DNA from: an uncultured Flavobacteriaceae bacterium
GTDB taxonomy: Bacteria; Bacteroidota; Bacteroidia; Flavobacteriales; Flavobacteriaceae
Length of the DNA stretch: 50,628 bases
Assembly: GCA_947503105.1 (NCBI GenBank)
Contig: CANNCM010000007.1
Span: 1 to 50,628, forward strand
Reading direction: 5' to 3'
Numbering within the stretch: position 1 is the first letter of the stretch; every line of letters begins with the position of its first letter. Below are positions 14,938 to 23,457 of this stretch, one piece after another. The translations under genes and the position numbers were made by a program. The notes under the pieces were generated by a model. The model searched no databases and was not told the origin of the DNA. It worked only from the letters and a program-made list of their open reading frames with translations.

Positions 14938-16143
14938 ATGAAATTTGCGGTCATCAAAGAACGAAAATCACCTCCAGATAGACGTGTAGTGCTCACACCA
15001 CAATCGTGCCAAAATCTTCTTAATAATCACCCAGAAGCACAAATTATTGTGGAGTCTTCTGACCTTAGAGCATTCTCCAACAAGGCATATACTGATCTTG
15101 GATTGGAAGTTTCCAATGCTATTTCTAATGCTGATGTGATGATCGGTGTCAAAGAAGTACCTCTAGATGCACTTATACCCAATAAGAGCTACTTTTTTTT
15201 CAGTCATACCATCAAAAAACAGCCTTACAACCGTAAACTTTTACAAGCGATTTTAGATAAAAATATCACCCTTTACGATCATGAAACTTTAGTTGATGAA
15301 AACCACAACCGTCTTATTGGATTTGGCTATTATGCTGGAGTTGTGGGGGCTTATAATGGTATTCGAACCATTGGAAAAAAAATGGATTGTTTTCAACTTC
15401 CAAAAGCATCTCATCTAAAAGGGCGTACAGAGCTTGATGCGGCCCTGAAAAGTATCTCATTTCCGAATCTAAAAATTGTACTAACCGGAACTGGTCGGGT
15501 AGGACAGGGAGCCAAAGAGGTGCTCGATTTTATGAAAATCAAACAGGTGAGCGTAAAAGCATTTTTAACTCAAATTTTTCAGGAACCTGTTTATGTCCAG
15601 TTGGATGTATTGGATTATGTCGCTAGAAAAGATGGAAGTGCGTCAAGTAAATCTGATTTTTTTTCAAATCCAACGCATTATAAATCTACATTTTTAAGAT
15701 ATACCAAAATTGCAGATGTTTTTATTGCGGGGCATTTTTATGGCAAAGGGTCTCCTTACTTTTTTACAAGGGATGAGGCGAAAACCGATGATTTTAATCT
15801 CAAAGTTGTGGCCGATATTAGTTGTGATATTGATGGTCCTGTAGCTTGTACCATTCGCCCTTCGACAATAGAGCATCCTATTTATGGTTACGATCCTCAC
15901 GCGGAAGTCGAGGTTGATTTCAAAAAGTCAAACGCCATCGCTGTAATGGCAGTGGATAATTTACCCTGCGAATTGCCTCGTGATGCTAGTGAAGGATTTG
16001 GAACAACATTTATTGAAAAAATCATCCCAGCATTTTTTAATAATGACAAAGATGGTATTCTCTCCCGCTCAAAAATGACTGAAAATGGTAAACTAACCCC
16101 AGCATTTGCCTATCTACAAGATTATGTAAATGGTAAAGTTTAA
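14938..16143 (+). CDS. NAD(P)-dependent dehydrogenase of the alanine/saccharopine dehydrogenase family
   Basis: 401 residues from the ATG at 14938; a TTG six bases earlier is less likely. The N-terminal substrate domain begins MKFAVIKERKSPPDRRVVLT, and the nucleotide-binding Rossmann loop is LTGTGRVGQGAKEVLD near residue 190. The later part carries VVADISCDIDGPVACTIRPS, found in lysine-forming saccharopine dehydrogenase-like and alanine dehydrogenase-like proteins. It would link a 2-oxo acid and an amino acid through NAD(P)H; which one cannot be decided. It is divergent from ssrA with about 98 bases between the two. A near-consensus box TACTTTG lies just before the ATG, which would give an almost leaderless transcript. 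Confidence 0.8.
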   Translation: MKFAVIKERKSPPDRRVVLTPQSCQNLLNNHPEAQIIVESSDLRAFSNKAYTDLGLEVSNAISNADVMIGVKEVPLDALIPNKSYFFFSHTIKKQPYNRKLLQAILDKNITLYDHETLVDENHNRLIGFGYYAGVVGAYNGIRTIGKKMDCFQLPKASHLKGRTELDAALKSISFPNLKIVLTGTGRVGQGAKEVLDFMKIKQVSVKAFLTQIFQEPVYVQLDVLDYVARKDGSASSKSDFFSNPTHYKSTFLRYTKIADVFIAGHFYGKGSPYFFTRDEAKTDDFNLKVVADISCDIDGPVACTIRPSTIEHPIYGYDPHAEVEVDFKKSNAIAVMAVDNLPCELPRDASEGFGTTFIEKIIPAFFNNDKDGILSRSKMTENGKLTPAFAYLQDYVNGKV

Positions 16144-16150
16144 ACCAAAA

Positions 16151-16177
16151 AAAACCTTCCCAAATGGAAAGGTTTTT
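16151..16177. terminator. Terminator between convergent genes
   Basis: AAAACCTTCC and GGAAAGGTTTT form a stem with a single bulge, with A- and T-rich flanks on both sides. It lies between the dehydrogenase stop and the cold-shock gene stop and could serve both strands. Confidence 0.75.
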
Positions 16178-16203
16178 GTAAAAAAATAATGTTTTATTAA
16201 ATA

Positions 16204-16395
16204 TTAGAGTACTCTAACATTTACTGCATTCATGCCTTTTCTACCTTCTTTTAATTCAAATTCCACTGCGTCACCTTCGTTGATTTCATCAATCAATCCA
16301 GTAACGTGAACAAAATGTTCTGTGTCTGAACCTTCTTCTGTAATGAATCCAAAACCTTTGGATGCGTTGAAGAATTTTACTGTACCGTTTTTCAC
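16204..16395 (-). CDS. Cold-shock domain protein (CspA family)
   Basis: 63 residues from the GTG at 16395. The nucleic-acid-binding motifs GTVKFFNASKGFGFI (RNP1) and HFVHV (RNP2) are present, and the length is normal for CspA proteins, which act as RNA chaperones. The upstream TTG at 16422 would add nine residues but lies inside the promoter box TACCTTTG, so it cannot be translated from that transcript. The first ATG-like alternative is absent, so the GTG is chosen. Confidence 0.88.
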   Translation of the reverse strand: MKNGTVKFFNASKGFGFITEEGSDTEHFVHVTGLIDEINEGDAVEFELKEGRKGMNAVNVRVL

Positions 16396-16419
16396 TGTTA
16401 TAATTTTAATTTTAGACTG

Positions 16420-16427
16420 CAAAGGTA
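16420..16427 (-). promoter_or_regulatory. Cold-shock gene promoter, -7 box TACCTTTG
   Basis: TACCTTTG fits TAnnTTTG and lies 25 bases upstream of the GTG start. No clear TTG was found at the -33 spacing. Confidence 0.6.
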
Positions 16428-16484
16428 GGGTTATATAACCGAAATAACCTATATATTTTGTTAATTAATTAATAAATAAAATAA

Positions 16485-17690
16485 TTAGAATTCCAATTCC
16501 ACCTGATTTTTTAGCAAATCATCGAGAGTTTCTCGCTTTCGAATTAAGCGTGCTTCACCGTTATACCAAAGCACTTCGGCTGGTCTGTAGCGCGAATTGT
16601 AATTGCTCGACATCATAAAACAATATGCTCCTGCATTGTAAAACGCTAAAATATCGCCCTCTGTAATTTCTCTGATACGACGATTATTTGCAAAAGTATC
16701 TGTTTCACAAATATACCCCACAACAGAGTAAAAACGCTCTTTTCCACTGGGATTAGAAATGTTTTCTATATGATGTTGCGCGCCATACAGCATCGGACGG
16801 ATCAAGTGATTAAACCCAGAATCCACTTGTGCAAAAACAGTAGATGTGGTTTGTTTGATGGCATTAACTTTCGTCAAAAAATATCCAGATTGGCTCACCA
16901 AAAATTTCCCAGGTTCAAAGGCCAAAGTGAGTTCTTGACCATAATTTTCGCAAAACGTATTGAAACGGTCTGCAAGTTTTTCGCCCAATTCTTCAATATT
17001 AGTTTCAATATCATTGGCCTTGTAAGGCACTTTAAAACCAGATCCAAAATCAATAAACGTCAACTTTTTGAACTTTTTGGCCGTTTCAAACAAAATCTCA
17101 CTGGCATATAAAAAGACATCAATATCCAAAATATCACTTCCTGTATGCATATGAATACCATTGATATGCATTCCTGTATTTTCTACAATTCGAAGCAATA
17201 ATGGGATTTGATGAATAGAAATTCCAAATTTTGAATCTATATGTCCTACAGAAATATTCGTATTTCCTCCCGCCATTACATGAGGGTTGATGCGAATACA
17301 TACTGGAGTTTGGGGGTGTTTAGTGCCAAATTGCTCAAGCAAATCTAAACTGTCTATATTAATTTGAACCCCTAGTTCTGCAACGGTTTCAATTTCTTCT
17401 AAGGATACACCATTTGGAGTATAAATAATATTCTCTGGCGCAAAACCCGCTTTTAAACCTAGTTGTACTTCCTGAATTGAAACGGTGTCTAGAGCAGCAC
17501 CAAGTTTGGATACAAATTTGAGCACAGAAATATTAGTTAGTGCCTTGGCTGCATAATGGATTTTCAACTTTTGAACACCTCCAAATGCTGTGGTTAAGCG
17601 TTTATATTGAGCTTCAATTTTATGCGCATCATACACATAAATTGGACTTCCAAATTCTTCTGCAATTTGTAATAGGGTCTTTTGTTCCAT
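16485..17690 (-). CDS. lysA: Diaminopimelate decarboxylase
   Basis: 401 residues. It converts meso-diaminopimelate to lysine, the last step of lysine synthesis, in the cytoplasm. The pyridoxal phosphate lysine is Lys49 in HYAAKALTN. HMHTGSDI and FIDFGSGFKVPY bind the cofactor phosphate, FEPGKFLV is the EPGR-like motif, and CETDTFANN near residue 330 carries the active-site Cys of the partner subunit. The tail SSNYNSRYRPAEVL is typical of LysA. dapD, another enzyme of the pathway, lies at 44206-45021. It is divergent from the ACT-like gene at 17798. Confidence 0.95.
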   Translation of the reverse strand: MEQKTLLQIAEEFGSPIYVYDAHKIEAQYKRLTTAFGGVQKLKIHYAAKALTNISVLKFVSKLGAALDTVSIQEVQLGLKAGFAPENIIYTPNGVSLEEIETVAELGVQINIDSLDLLEQFGTKHPQTPVCIRINPHVMAGGNTNISVGHIDSKFGISIHQIPLLLRIVENTGMHINGIHMHTGSDILDIDVFLYASEILFETAKKFKKLTFIDFGSGFKVPYKANDIETNIEELGEKLADRFNTFCENYGQELTLAFEPGKFLVSQSGYFLTKVNAIKQTTSTVFAQVDSGFNHLIRPMLYGAQHHIENISNPSGKERFYSVVGYICETDTFANNRRIREITEGDILAFYNAGAYCFMMSSNYNSRYRPAEVLWYNGEARLIRKRETLDDLLKNQVELEF

Positions 17691-17713
17691 TATGGTTTAA
17701 TAAAAATTTTGTG

Positions 17714-17721
17714 CAAAAATA
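17714..17721 (-). promoter_or_regulatory. lysA promoter, -7 box TATTTTTG
   Basis: TATTTTTG fits TAnnTTTG and lies 24 bases upstream of the lysA ATG. No clear -33 TTG was found. Confidence 0.55.
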
Positions 17722-17797
17722 ATATTTCATGCCTTTTAAACCATAAAAATAAAAATATTATTATTAATTTTACACAAATTGTTAAATAATAAACAAA

Positions 17798-18454
17798 TTG
17801 AAAACTATTGCGACTTGTGTTCAAGAAATTTTGGTGTCTCGTCCTTTTTTGGAAGAAGCATTGTCTAGGGATATCATCAACTTTTCTGCATTAGCAAAAG
17901 ATTTGAATCCGACCATTTCAGAAATGCTACGTAAACCCGTAAAAGATGGTGCAATAATGATGGCGTTAAGACGATACAAACCCCCTGTTGGAAAAAAAAG
18001 TGAACTTCAACTTGAGCAAGTTTTTAAAAATATGGGTGACATCACTGTACGATCAAACTTAACAGATTTCACCTTTCAAAATTCAAAAACATTGATACAC
18101 AACCATTCAAAAATATTATCAGAAATAGATACAGATCGTCAAGTGTTTTATGCATTTACTAGAGGGATTTTTGAAAGTAATATCATTATTTCTAGCATAA
18201 AAAAGACCTCAATTCTAAACATTTTCAAGAAAGAAACCCAAATTGCTGCGCAAGATCACCTTTCGGCCATAAGTATTAATTTACCTAAAGGAAATTCCAA
18301 AATCGTTGGCTTATATTATCAAATTTTTAAACGCTTGGCATGGGAAAATGTACCGCTTTATGAAGTCATTTCAACTACAAATGAATTTACAGTTTTGGTG
18401 GAAGATCACTTGGTTGATAAAGCGTTTTCAGTGATAAAAGGGTTGAAAGGGTAA
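17798..18454 (+). CDS. ACT-like regulatory-domain protein, aspartate-kinase-like without a kinase domain
   Basis: 218 residues from a TTG start at 17798. The C-terminal 65 residues (AISINLPKGNSKIVGLYYQI, then VPLYEVISTTNEFTVLVEDH) have the pattern of an ACT domain like those that end aspartokinases. The N-terminal half is helical (SRPFLEEALSRDIINFSALA, MMALRRY) and has no kinase motif. Stand-alone proteins like this are seen in Flavobacteriia. Position opposite lysA suggests a link with aspartate-family amino acids, but that is inference. A TAATTTTA at about 17765 may be a weak -7 box. Confidence 0.6.
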   Translation: MKTIATCVQEILVSRPFLEEALSRDIINFSALAKDLNPTISEMLRKPVKDGAIMMALRRYKPPVGKKSELQLEQVFKNMGDITVRSNLTDFTFQNSKTLIHNHSKILSEIDTDRQVFYAFTRGIFESNIIISSIKKTSILNIFKKETQIAAQDHLSAISINLPKGNSKIVGLYYQIFKRLAWENVPLYEVISTTNEFTVLVEDHLVDKAFSVIKGLKG

Positions 18455-18499
18455 GGATTTTAATGCTGATAAGTTGTTTAAAATCAGCCCTAAAAAATA

Positions 18500-18530
18500 T
18501 TGGTAAAACGCATCAGGTTAATTACTTTTG
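18500..18530 (+). promoter_or_regulatory. sucC promoter, TTG-N20-TACTTTTG
   Basis: TTG at 18500-18502 and TACTTTTG at 18523-18530 are 20 bases apart, a near-ideal Bacteroidota housekeeping promoter. The leader to the ATG at 18586 is about 50 nt. Confidence 0.8.
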
Positions 18531-18585
18531 TGGCACAAATTTTTCACAGATTTCTAGAACTAGAAAACATAAATTGAATTAAAAG

Positions 18586-19779
18586 ATGAATCTACACGAA
18601 TATCAAGGCAAAAACATTTTGAACTCATTTGGGGTTAAAATTCAACGTGGTTTAGTAGCTACAACTCCAGATGAAGCGGTTGCAGCGGCTCAGCAATTGA
18701 CAGAAGAGACTGGAACAAGCTGGCACGTTATCAAAGCACAAGTTCATGCCGGAGGTCGCGGAAAAGGTGGTGGTGTAAAATTGGCTAAATCTATCGATGA
18801 TGTTCGTGACATTTCAAGTCAAATTCTTGGCATGCAATTGATTACACCTCAAACTTCTGCCGAAGGTAAAACCGTTCATCAAGTTTTGATTGCAGAAGAT
18901 GTTTATTATCCTGGGCCATCAGAAACAAGTGAATTTTACATGTCAGTTTTGCTCAATAGAGCTACGGGGCGAAACATGATTATGTACTCTACTGAGGGTG
19001 GAATGGACATCGAAACGGTTGCCGAAGAAACGCCACATTTAATTTTTACTGAAGAAATTGATCCTGCAACTGGACTTTTACCGTTTCAGGCCCGTCGTGT
19101 AGCCTTTAATTTAGGACTTTCTGGAGCAGCGTTTAAAGACATGACCAAATTTGTCTCAGCACTCTACACAGCATACATGAAATCAGATGCTTCATTATTT
19201 GAAATCAATCCAGTTTTGAAAACCTCTGATGATAAAATAATGGCCGTAGATGCAAAAGTTACAATCGACGATAATGCTCTGTTTAGACACAAAGATTATT
19301 TAGAATTACGTGACACACGTGAAGAAAATCCAATTGAAGTTGAAGCAGGAGAACTAGGTCTTAATTATGTAGATTTAGATGGCAATGTAGGTTGTATGGT
19401 GAATGGCGCTGGACTGGCCATGGCTACTATGGATTTGATCAAACAAGCTGGTGGAGATCCTGCCAATTTTCTAGATGTTGGTGGTACAGCTGATGCCGCA
19501 CGTGTGGAGGCCGCGTTTAGAATTATTTTAAAAGATCCAAATGTAAAAGCTATTCTCATCAATATTTTTGGTGGAATTGTACGTTGTGATCGTGTGGCTC
19601 AAGGCGTTGTGGATGCTTACAAAAATATGGGTGATGCTATAAACGTTCCGATTATTGTAAGACTGCAAGGAACAAACGCCGATATTGCCAAAGAACTAAT
19701 AGATAATTCAGGATTGGATGTCCAAAGTGCAGTACAATTTCAAGAAGCTGCCGATAAAGTGCAAGCTGTACTTTCTTGA
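18586..19779 (+). CDS. sucC: Succinate-CoA ligase [ADP-forming] subunit beta
   Basis: 397 residues, the usual length. It makes succinate and ATP from succinyl-CoA in the citric acid cycle, together with the alpha subunit. The start [17 protein letters not shown] is typical; the ATP-grasp region has [38 protein letters not shown], then [10 protein letters not shown] and [15 protein letters not shown] belong to the CoA-ligase domain that meets the alpha subunit. sucD is not next to it; uvrB follows on the other strand after a terminator. Confidence 0.97.
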   Translation: MNLHEYQGKNILNSFGVKIQRGLVATTPDEAVAAAQQLTEETGTSWHVIKAQVHAGGRGKGGGVKLAKSIDDVRDISSQILGMQLITPQTSAEGKTVHQVLIAEDVYYPGPSETSEFYMSVLLNRATGRNMIMYSTEGGMDIETVAEETPHLIFTEEIDPATGLLPFQARRVAFNLGLSGAAFKDMTKFVSALYTAYMKSDASLFEINPVLKTSDDKIMAVDAKVTIDDNALFRHKDYLELRDTREENPIEVEAGELGLNYVDLDGNVGCMVNGAGLAMATMDLIKQAGGDPANFLDVGGTADAARVEAAFRIILKDPNVKAILINIFGGIVRCDRVAQGVVDAYKNMGDAINVPIIVRLQGTNADIAKELIDNSGLDVQSAVQFQEAADKVQAVLS

Positions 19780-19801
19780 TTGTCAATATATTAAAAGTAT
19801 T

Positions 19802-19833
19802 AAATCCAGTACTAGAGTGCTGGATTTTTTTTT
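19802..19833 (+). terminator. Terminator between sucC and uvrB
   Basis: AATCCAGTAC and GTGCTGGATT form a 10-bp stem with one G-U pair and a TAGA loop, followed by nine or more T. It may also serve uvrB on the other strand, because an A-tract precedes it only weakly. Confidence 0.85.
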
Positions 19834-19859
19834 AATTCATATAAAATTTAAAAAAAACC

Positions 19860-21863
19860 TCAAGTTTTCAACGCTTCTAATTTCTTTTGGAAGTCTTTAA
19901 TTTGATCTCTAAACTTAGCCGCCATCATAAAATCTAATTCTTTTGCTGCGGCTTCCATAAGTTTTCGAGTGTCGCGTACTTTTTGTTCGAGTTCTGGTTT
20001 ACTTAAATAGTCACTTTCTGGCTCGGCAGCTTTAAGGGCTTCTTGCTCATAATAATAACTGCTCACAGAGTTTTTGGTCAAAGCATTATCTAAGCTTTTG
20101 TTGAGGGCTTTAGGGGTAATGTTATGCTCTGTATTGTAGGCAATTTGTTTTTCTCTTCTGTAAGTGGTTTGATCGATAGTTTGTTGCATGCTTTTTGTGA
20201 TTTTATCGGCATACATAATAGCCTTTCCGTTTAGATTTCGCGCCGCTCGGCCAACGGTCTGCGTCAATGAACGATTGGAACGCAAAAACCCTTCTTTATC
20301 CGCATCTAAAATGGCCACTAAAGAAACTTCTGGTAAATCAAGCCCCTCACGTAATAAATTAACTCCGACCAACACATCAAACAATCCTTTGCGTAAATCT
20401 TGCATGATTTCTACGCGTTCCAAAGTATCGACATCACTGTGAATATAACGGCATCGTACTTGTATTCGGGTTAGGTATTTGGTTAATTCTTCGGCCATAC
20501 GCTTGGTGAGTGTCGTCACTAATGTTCGTTCGTCTTTTTCAACACGTTGTTGAATTTCTTCAATCAAATCATCAATTTGATTTAAACTAGGACGAACTTG
20601 GATAATAGGATCCAGCAACCCTGTTGGACGAATGATTTGTTCTACAAATACACCATCGGTTTTTGTCAGTTCATAGTCGGCAGGTGTGGCACTTACATAA
20701 AGCACTTGATTTTGTAATGCTTCAAATTCTTCAAATTTCAGAGGGCGATTATCCATCGCTGCGGGTAATCGAAAGCCATATTCGACTAGATTTTCTTTTC
20801 GACTTCTGTCGCCACCATACATGGCATGTACTTGAGAAATCGTCACATGACTTTCATCTACAACCATCAAATAATCATCTGGAAAATAATCTAATAGACA
20901 AAAAGGGCGAGTGCCTGGCGCACGACCATCTAGATAGCGCGAATAGTTTTCTATCCCCGAACAATAGCCCAATTCTCGTATCATTTCTAGATCAAATTCT
21001 GTGCGTTCTTTCAAGCGTTTGGCTTCCAAATGTTTGCCAATGTCTTTAAAATAATCGTGTTGTTTTACCAAATCGTCTTGAATATCTTTGATGGCATTTT
21101 GTAACACATCTGGTGAAGTTACAAACATATTGGCAGGGTAGATATTGACGGTTTCATAGACTTCAATAATCGAATTATCATTAACATTAAAGGCTTCAAT
21201 AGCTTCGATTTCATCCCCAAAAAAGTGAATGCGAAATCCATAATCAGCATAACTTGGAAAAACATCGACAGTATCTCCTTTAATTCTAAAATTTCCATGA
21301 TTGAATTCACCCTCTGTACGAGCATACAAACTTTGCACCAATTGATGCAATAAAGCGGTGCGAGAAATGATTTGATTTGATTTGAGTGTAATTACATTTT
21401 TTTGAAACTCTATTGGATTTCCAATACCATATAAACACGAAACAGATGCGACAACAATTACATCACGGCGTCCAGAAAGGAGGGAAGACGTTGTGCTTAG
21501 CCGTAGTTTTTCAATTTCTTCGTTTATGGATAAATCTTTTTCAATGTAAGTTCCTGTTACAGGAATATAGGCTTCTGGCTGATAATAATCATAGTAAGAT
21601 ACAAAATACTCTACCGCATTTTCTGGAAAAAATTGCTTGAATTCTGAGTATAATTGAGCCGCAAGGGTTTTGTTATGCGCTAAGACTAGGGTGGGGCGTT
21701 GCACTTCCTGAATGACATTGGCTACAGTAAACGTTTTTCCAGAACCTGTAACCCCCAACAAGGTTTGGTATTTTTCACGGGCCTCTATGCCTTGCACCAA
21801 TTCTGTGATGGCTTTTGGTTGATCGCCTGTAGGGTTAAATTCTGATAACAGTTTAAATCGCAT
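19860..21863 (-). CDS. uvrB: Excinuclease ABC subunit B
   Basis: 667 residues. The DNA-damage-loading helicase of nucleotide excision repair. Walker A is GVTGSGKTF near residue 40, the beta-hairpin region is [12 protein letters not shown], the DEAD-like box is VVDESHVT, and motif VI is [16 protein letters not shown]. The C-terminal UVR domain ([20 protein letters not shown]) binds UvrC. The gene has its own promoter, with almost no leader before the ATG. Confidence 0.98.
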   Translation of the reverse strand: MRFKLLSEFNPTGDQPKAITELVQGIEAREKYQTLLGVTGSGKTFTVANVIQEVQRPTLVLAHNKTLAAQLYSEFKQFFPENAVEYFVSYYDYYQPEAYIPVTGTYIEKDLSINEEIEKLRLSTTSSLLSGRRDVIVVASVSCLYGIGNPIEFQKNVITLKSNQIISRTALLHQLVQSLYARTEGEFNHGNFRIKGDTVDVFPSYADYGFRIHFFGDEIEAIEAFNVNDNSIIEVYETVNIYPANMFVTSPDVLQNAIKDIQDDLVKQHDYFKDIGKHLEAKRLKERTEFDLEMIRELGYCSGIENYSRYLDGRAPGTRPFCLLDYFPDDYLMVVDESHVTISQVHAMYGGDRSRKENLVEYGFRLPAAMDNRPLKFEEFEALQNQVLYVSATPADYELTKTDGVFVEQIIRPTGLLDPIIQVRPSLNQIDDLIEEIQQRVEKDERTLVTTLTKRMAEELTKYLTRIQVRCRYIHSDVDTLERVEIMQDLRKGLFDVLVGVNLLREGLDLPEVSLVAILDADKEGFLRSNRSLTQTVGRAARNLNGKAIMYADKITKSMQQTIDQTTYRREKQIAYNTEHNITPKALNKSLDNALTKNSVSSYYYEQEALKAAEPESDYLSKPELEQKVRDTRKLMEAAAKELDFMMAAKFRDQIKDFQKKLEALKT

Positions 21864-21867
21864 AATG

Positions 21868-21898
21868 CAAAACTACGGTAATCCTTATTGCGGTGCAA
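21868..21898 (-). promoter_or_regulatory. uvrB promoter, TTG-N20-TAGTTTTG, leaderless
   Basis: TAGTTTTG (21868-21875) and TTG (21896-21898), read on the minus strand, are 20 bases apart. The box ends four bases before the ATG at 21863, so transcription should start at or next to the start codon. Confidence 0.8.
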
Positions 21899-21934
21899 TG
21901 CTGTCTTAAATTCTTTTGCCTAAATCTCAACAAA

Positions 21935-23455
21935 TCAATAATTTAAGTACACCCAACCTGTCAGTGGGGCATACCCAGTTTCATTTAAATATAAGACATA
22001 AAAGTAGGTGCCTACTGGGTTTTTTTTAGAGTTTGAATTTGCTCCACGATTGGATGTGCCGTCCCATTTTAAATCGTTGTTACCTTCAAAAATCAACGTT
22101 CCATAACGGTTGTAAATCAGTAATTTATGATTTAAAAACACATCATACAGGCCTTGAATATTAAACCAATCATTAAGGCCATCGCCATTGGGGGAAAATC
22201 CTTGAGGCACAACAATAGGACAGCCTTCATTTGAAAGTTCAACCGCAATGATATCAGTATTGTTGTCTTCATTAATTTCATTAATCATACCATTTCCTGT
22301 GCCATCGTCATCAACGGCGGCAGTAAGTTCAAAGTCTTCGGGAACATCGGGATTTATATCTATACTTATCGAACTCTCAATGGTTTCACCTATGGCAATT
22401 GTTTGTTCAGTTTCTGCTTGTGCAATTAAAACGCCATCACGATAAAAAGCGATGGGTGTTCCTGCGGGTATTTCTGCTGTTGAGTTCAAATTTAATACGC
22501 TGTAATTCAAGGTAATAGTTCTTGAAAAGCAGGAGCTTTCAACTTGATCGGAAACTACAATTGTGGCATCTGGCAACTGACTGTTGAGTACTGTGATGAT
22601 ATTGTTTACCATTACTAAATCTTGCCCAGAAGTCAGCTCGATAGTGGCTGAAGTATCACCAATATTTATGGTATTTTGAATATCATAAACGTCGATATCC
22701 ATATTATAAAGATTAGATTGCCCAGTAAAACTATTGGTACCATTAAAGGCATTGGTTTGTGGGTTTAATGGGGGGTTGCTTAATAAATAGCCATTCATTC
22801 GTAAGGATTCGTTAACGGCCAAACTAGAATCACCCTCCCATGCAATAAAGCCAATTTTTGCGCCATCTACATCCAAAACGTTCAAATTGTCGAGTTGTAT
22901 GGTAATCGCTTCAGGAACAGCTTCTAAACCGTCATAAATATTGATTTGATTAAGAGGTAAGTTTTCATCTTCATAGACAACAACTATAGACCATCCCGCA
23001 AAATTGGTACCTGTTGAACAATAATTTTGAGAGATATTGATATTGTCCAAATCTGTTAATGTATAAGTGCCACTACCGTGATCTTGAACAATTTGGGAAA
23101 TGTCAGTAAATGCAGCAAAAAATTTACGATTTTCATCTAATTCATAAGAGAACGTACGATCTGGAGTTATAGGGTTATTATTTAAATTGATTTCAAAATC
23201 GCCATCACCGGATCCAGCCCAATACAAATAAGCGGCAATTACAGTTTGATTTGAGTTGATATTTAAGTTTGCCGAGGAGCCTGTTAGTATAGAACAATTT
23301 GTAAATGCACCATTTTCTGAAGTATTTAGAGTGTTTCCAATAGCGGTGTAGTCATATCGGCCATTGTGCTGCTGATACATTGAAATAGGTTGACTAAATC
23401 CATTTGATGCTAATAAAATAAAGCAACACATAAATAGTCGTTCTAAAGGTTTCAT
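21935..23455 (-). CDS. T9SS type B (gliding-motility C-terminal domain) secreted protein
   Basis: 506 residues. Signal peptide of about 21 residues (ending NGFSQ). The middle part is beta-rich: residues 25-290 resemble adhesion-like repeats of surface proteins (AAYLYWAGSGDGDFEINLNN, GWSIVVVYEDENLPLNQINI), and about 300-405 looks like a CARDB-like domain ending in calcium-like acidic motifs (DDDGTGNGMINEINEDNNTD). The C-terminal domain (VPQGFSPNGDGLNDWFNIQG, LLIYNRYGTLIFEG) is the CHU_C/type B sorting signal that directs export through the T9SS and anchoring to the surface. It lies three bases downstream of the large type B gene, so the two form one operon. The exact function is unknown. Confidence 0.85.
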   Translation of the reverse strand: MKPLERLFMCCFILLASNGFSQPISMYQQHNGRYDYTAIGNTLNTSENGAFTNCSILTGSSANLNINSNQTVIAAYLYWAGSGDGDFEINLNNNPITPDRTFSYELDENRKFFAAFTDISQIVQDHGSGTYTLTDLDNINISQNYCSTGTNFAGWSIVVVYEDENLPLNQINIYDGLEAVPEAITIQLDNLNVLDVDGAKIGFIAWEGDSSLAVNESLRMNGYLLSNPPLNPQTNAFNGTNSFTGQSNLYNMDIDVYDIQNTINIGDTSATIELTSGQDLVMVNNIITVLNSQLPDATIVVSDQVESSCFSRTITLNYSVLNLNSTAEIPAGTPIAFYRDGVLIAQAETEQTIAIGETIESSISIDINPDVPEDFELTAAVDDDGTGNGMINEINEDNNTDIIAVELSNEGCPIVVPQGFSPNGDGLNDWFNIQGLYDVFLNHKLLIYNRYGTLIFEGNNDLKWDGTSNRGANSNSKKNPVGTYFYVLYLNETGYAPLTGWVYLNY

Positions 23456-23457
23456 GT

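Noticed and set aside
14673-14981. A 102-codon open frame on the plus strand over ssrA
   Set aside because: It is antisense to the tmRNA and has no protein-like character.
18463-18490. A terminator after the ACT-like gene (GCTGAT...ATCAGC)
   Set aside because: The stem is only six bases, the loop is long and no T-run follows.
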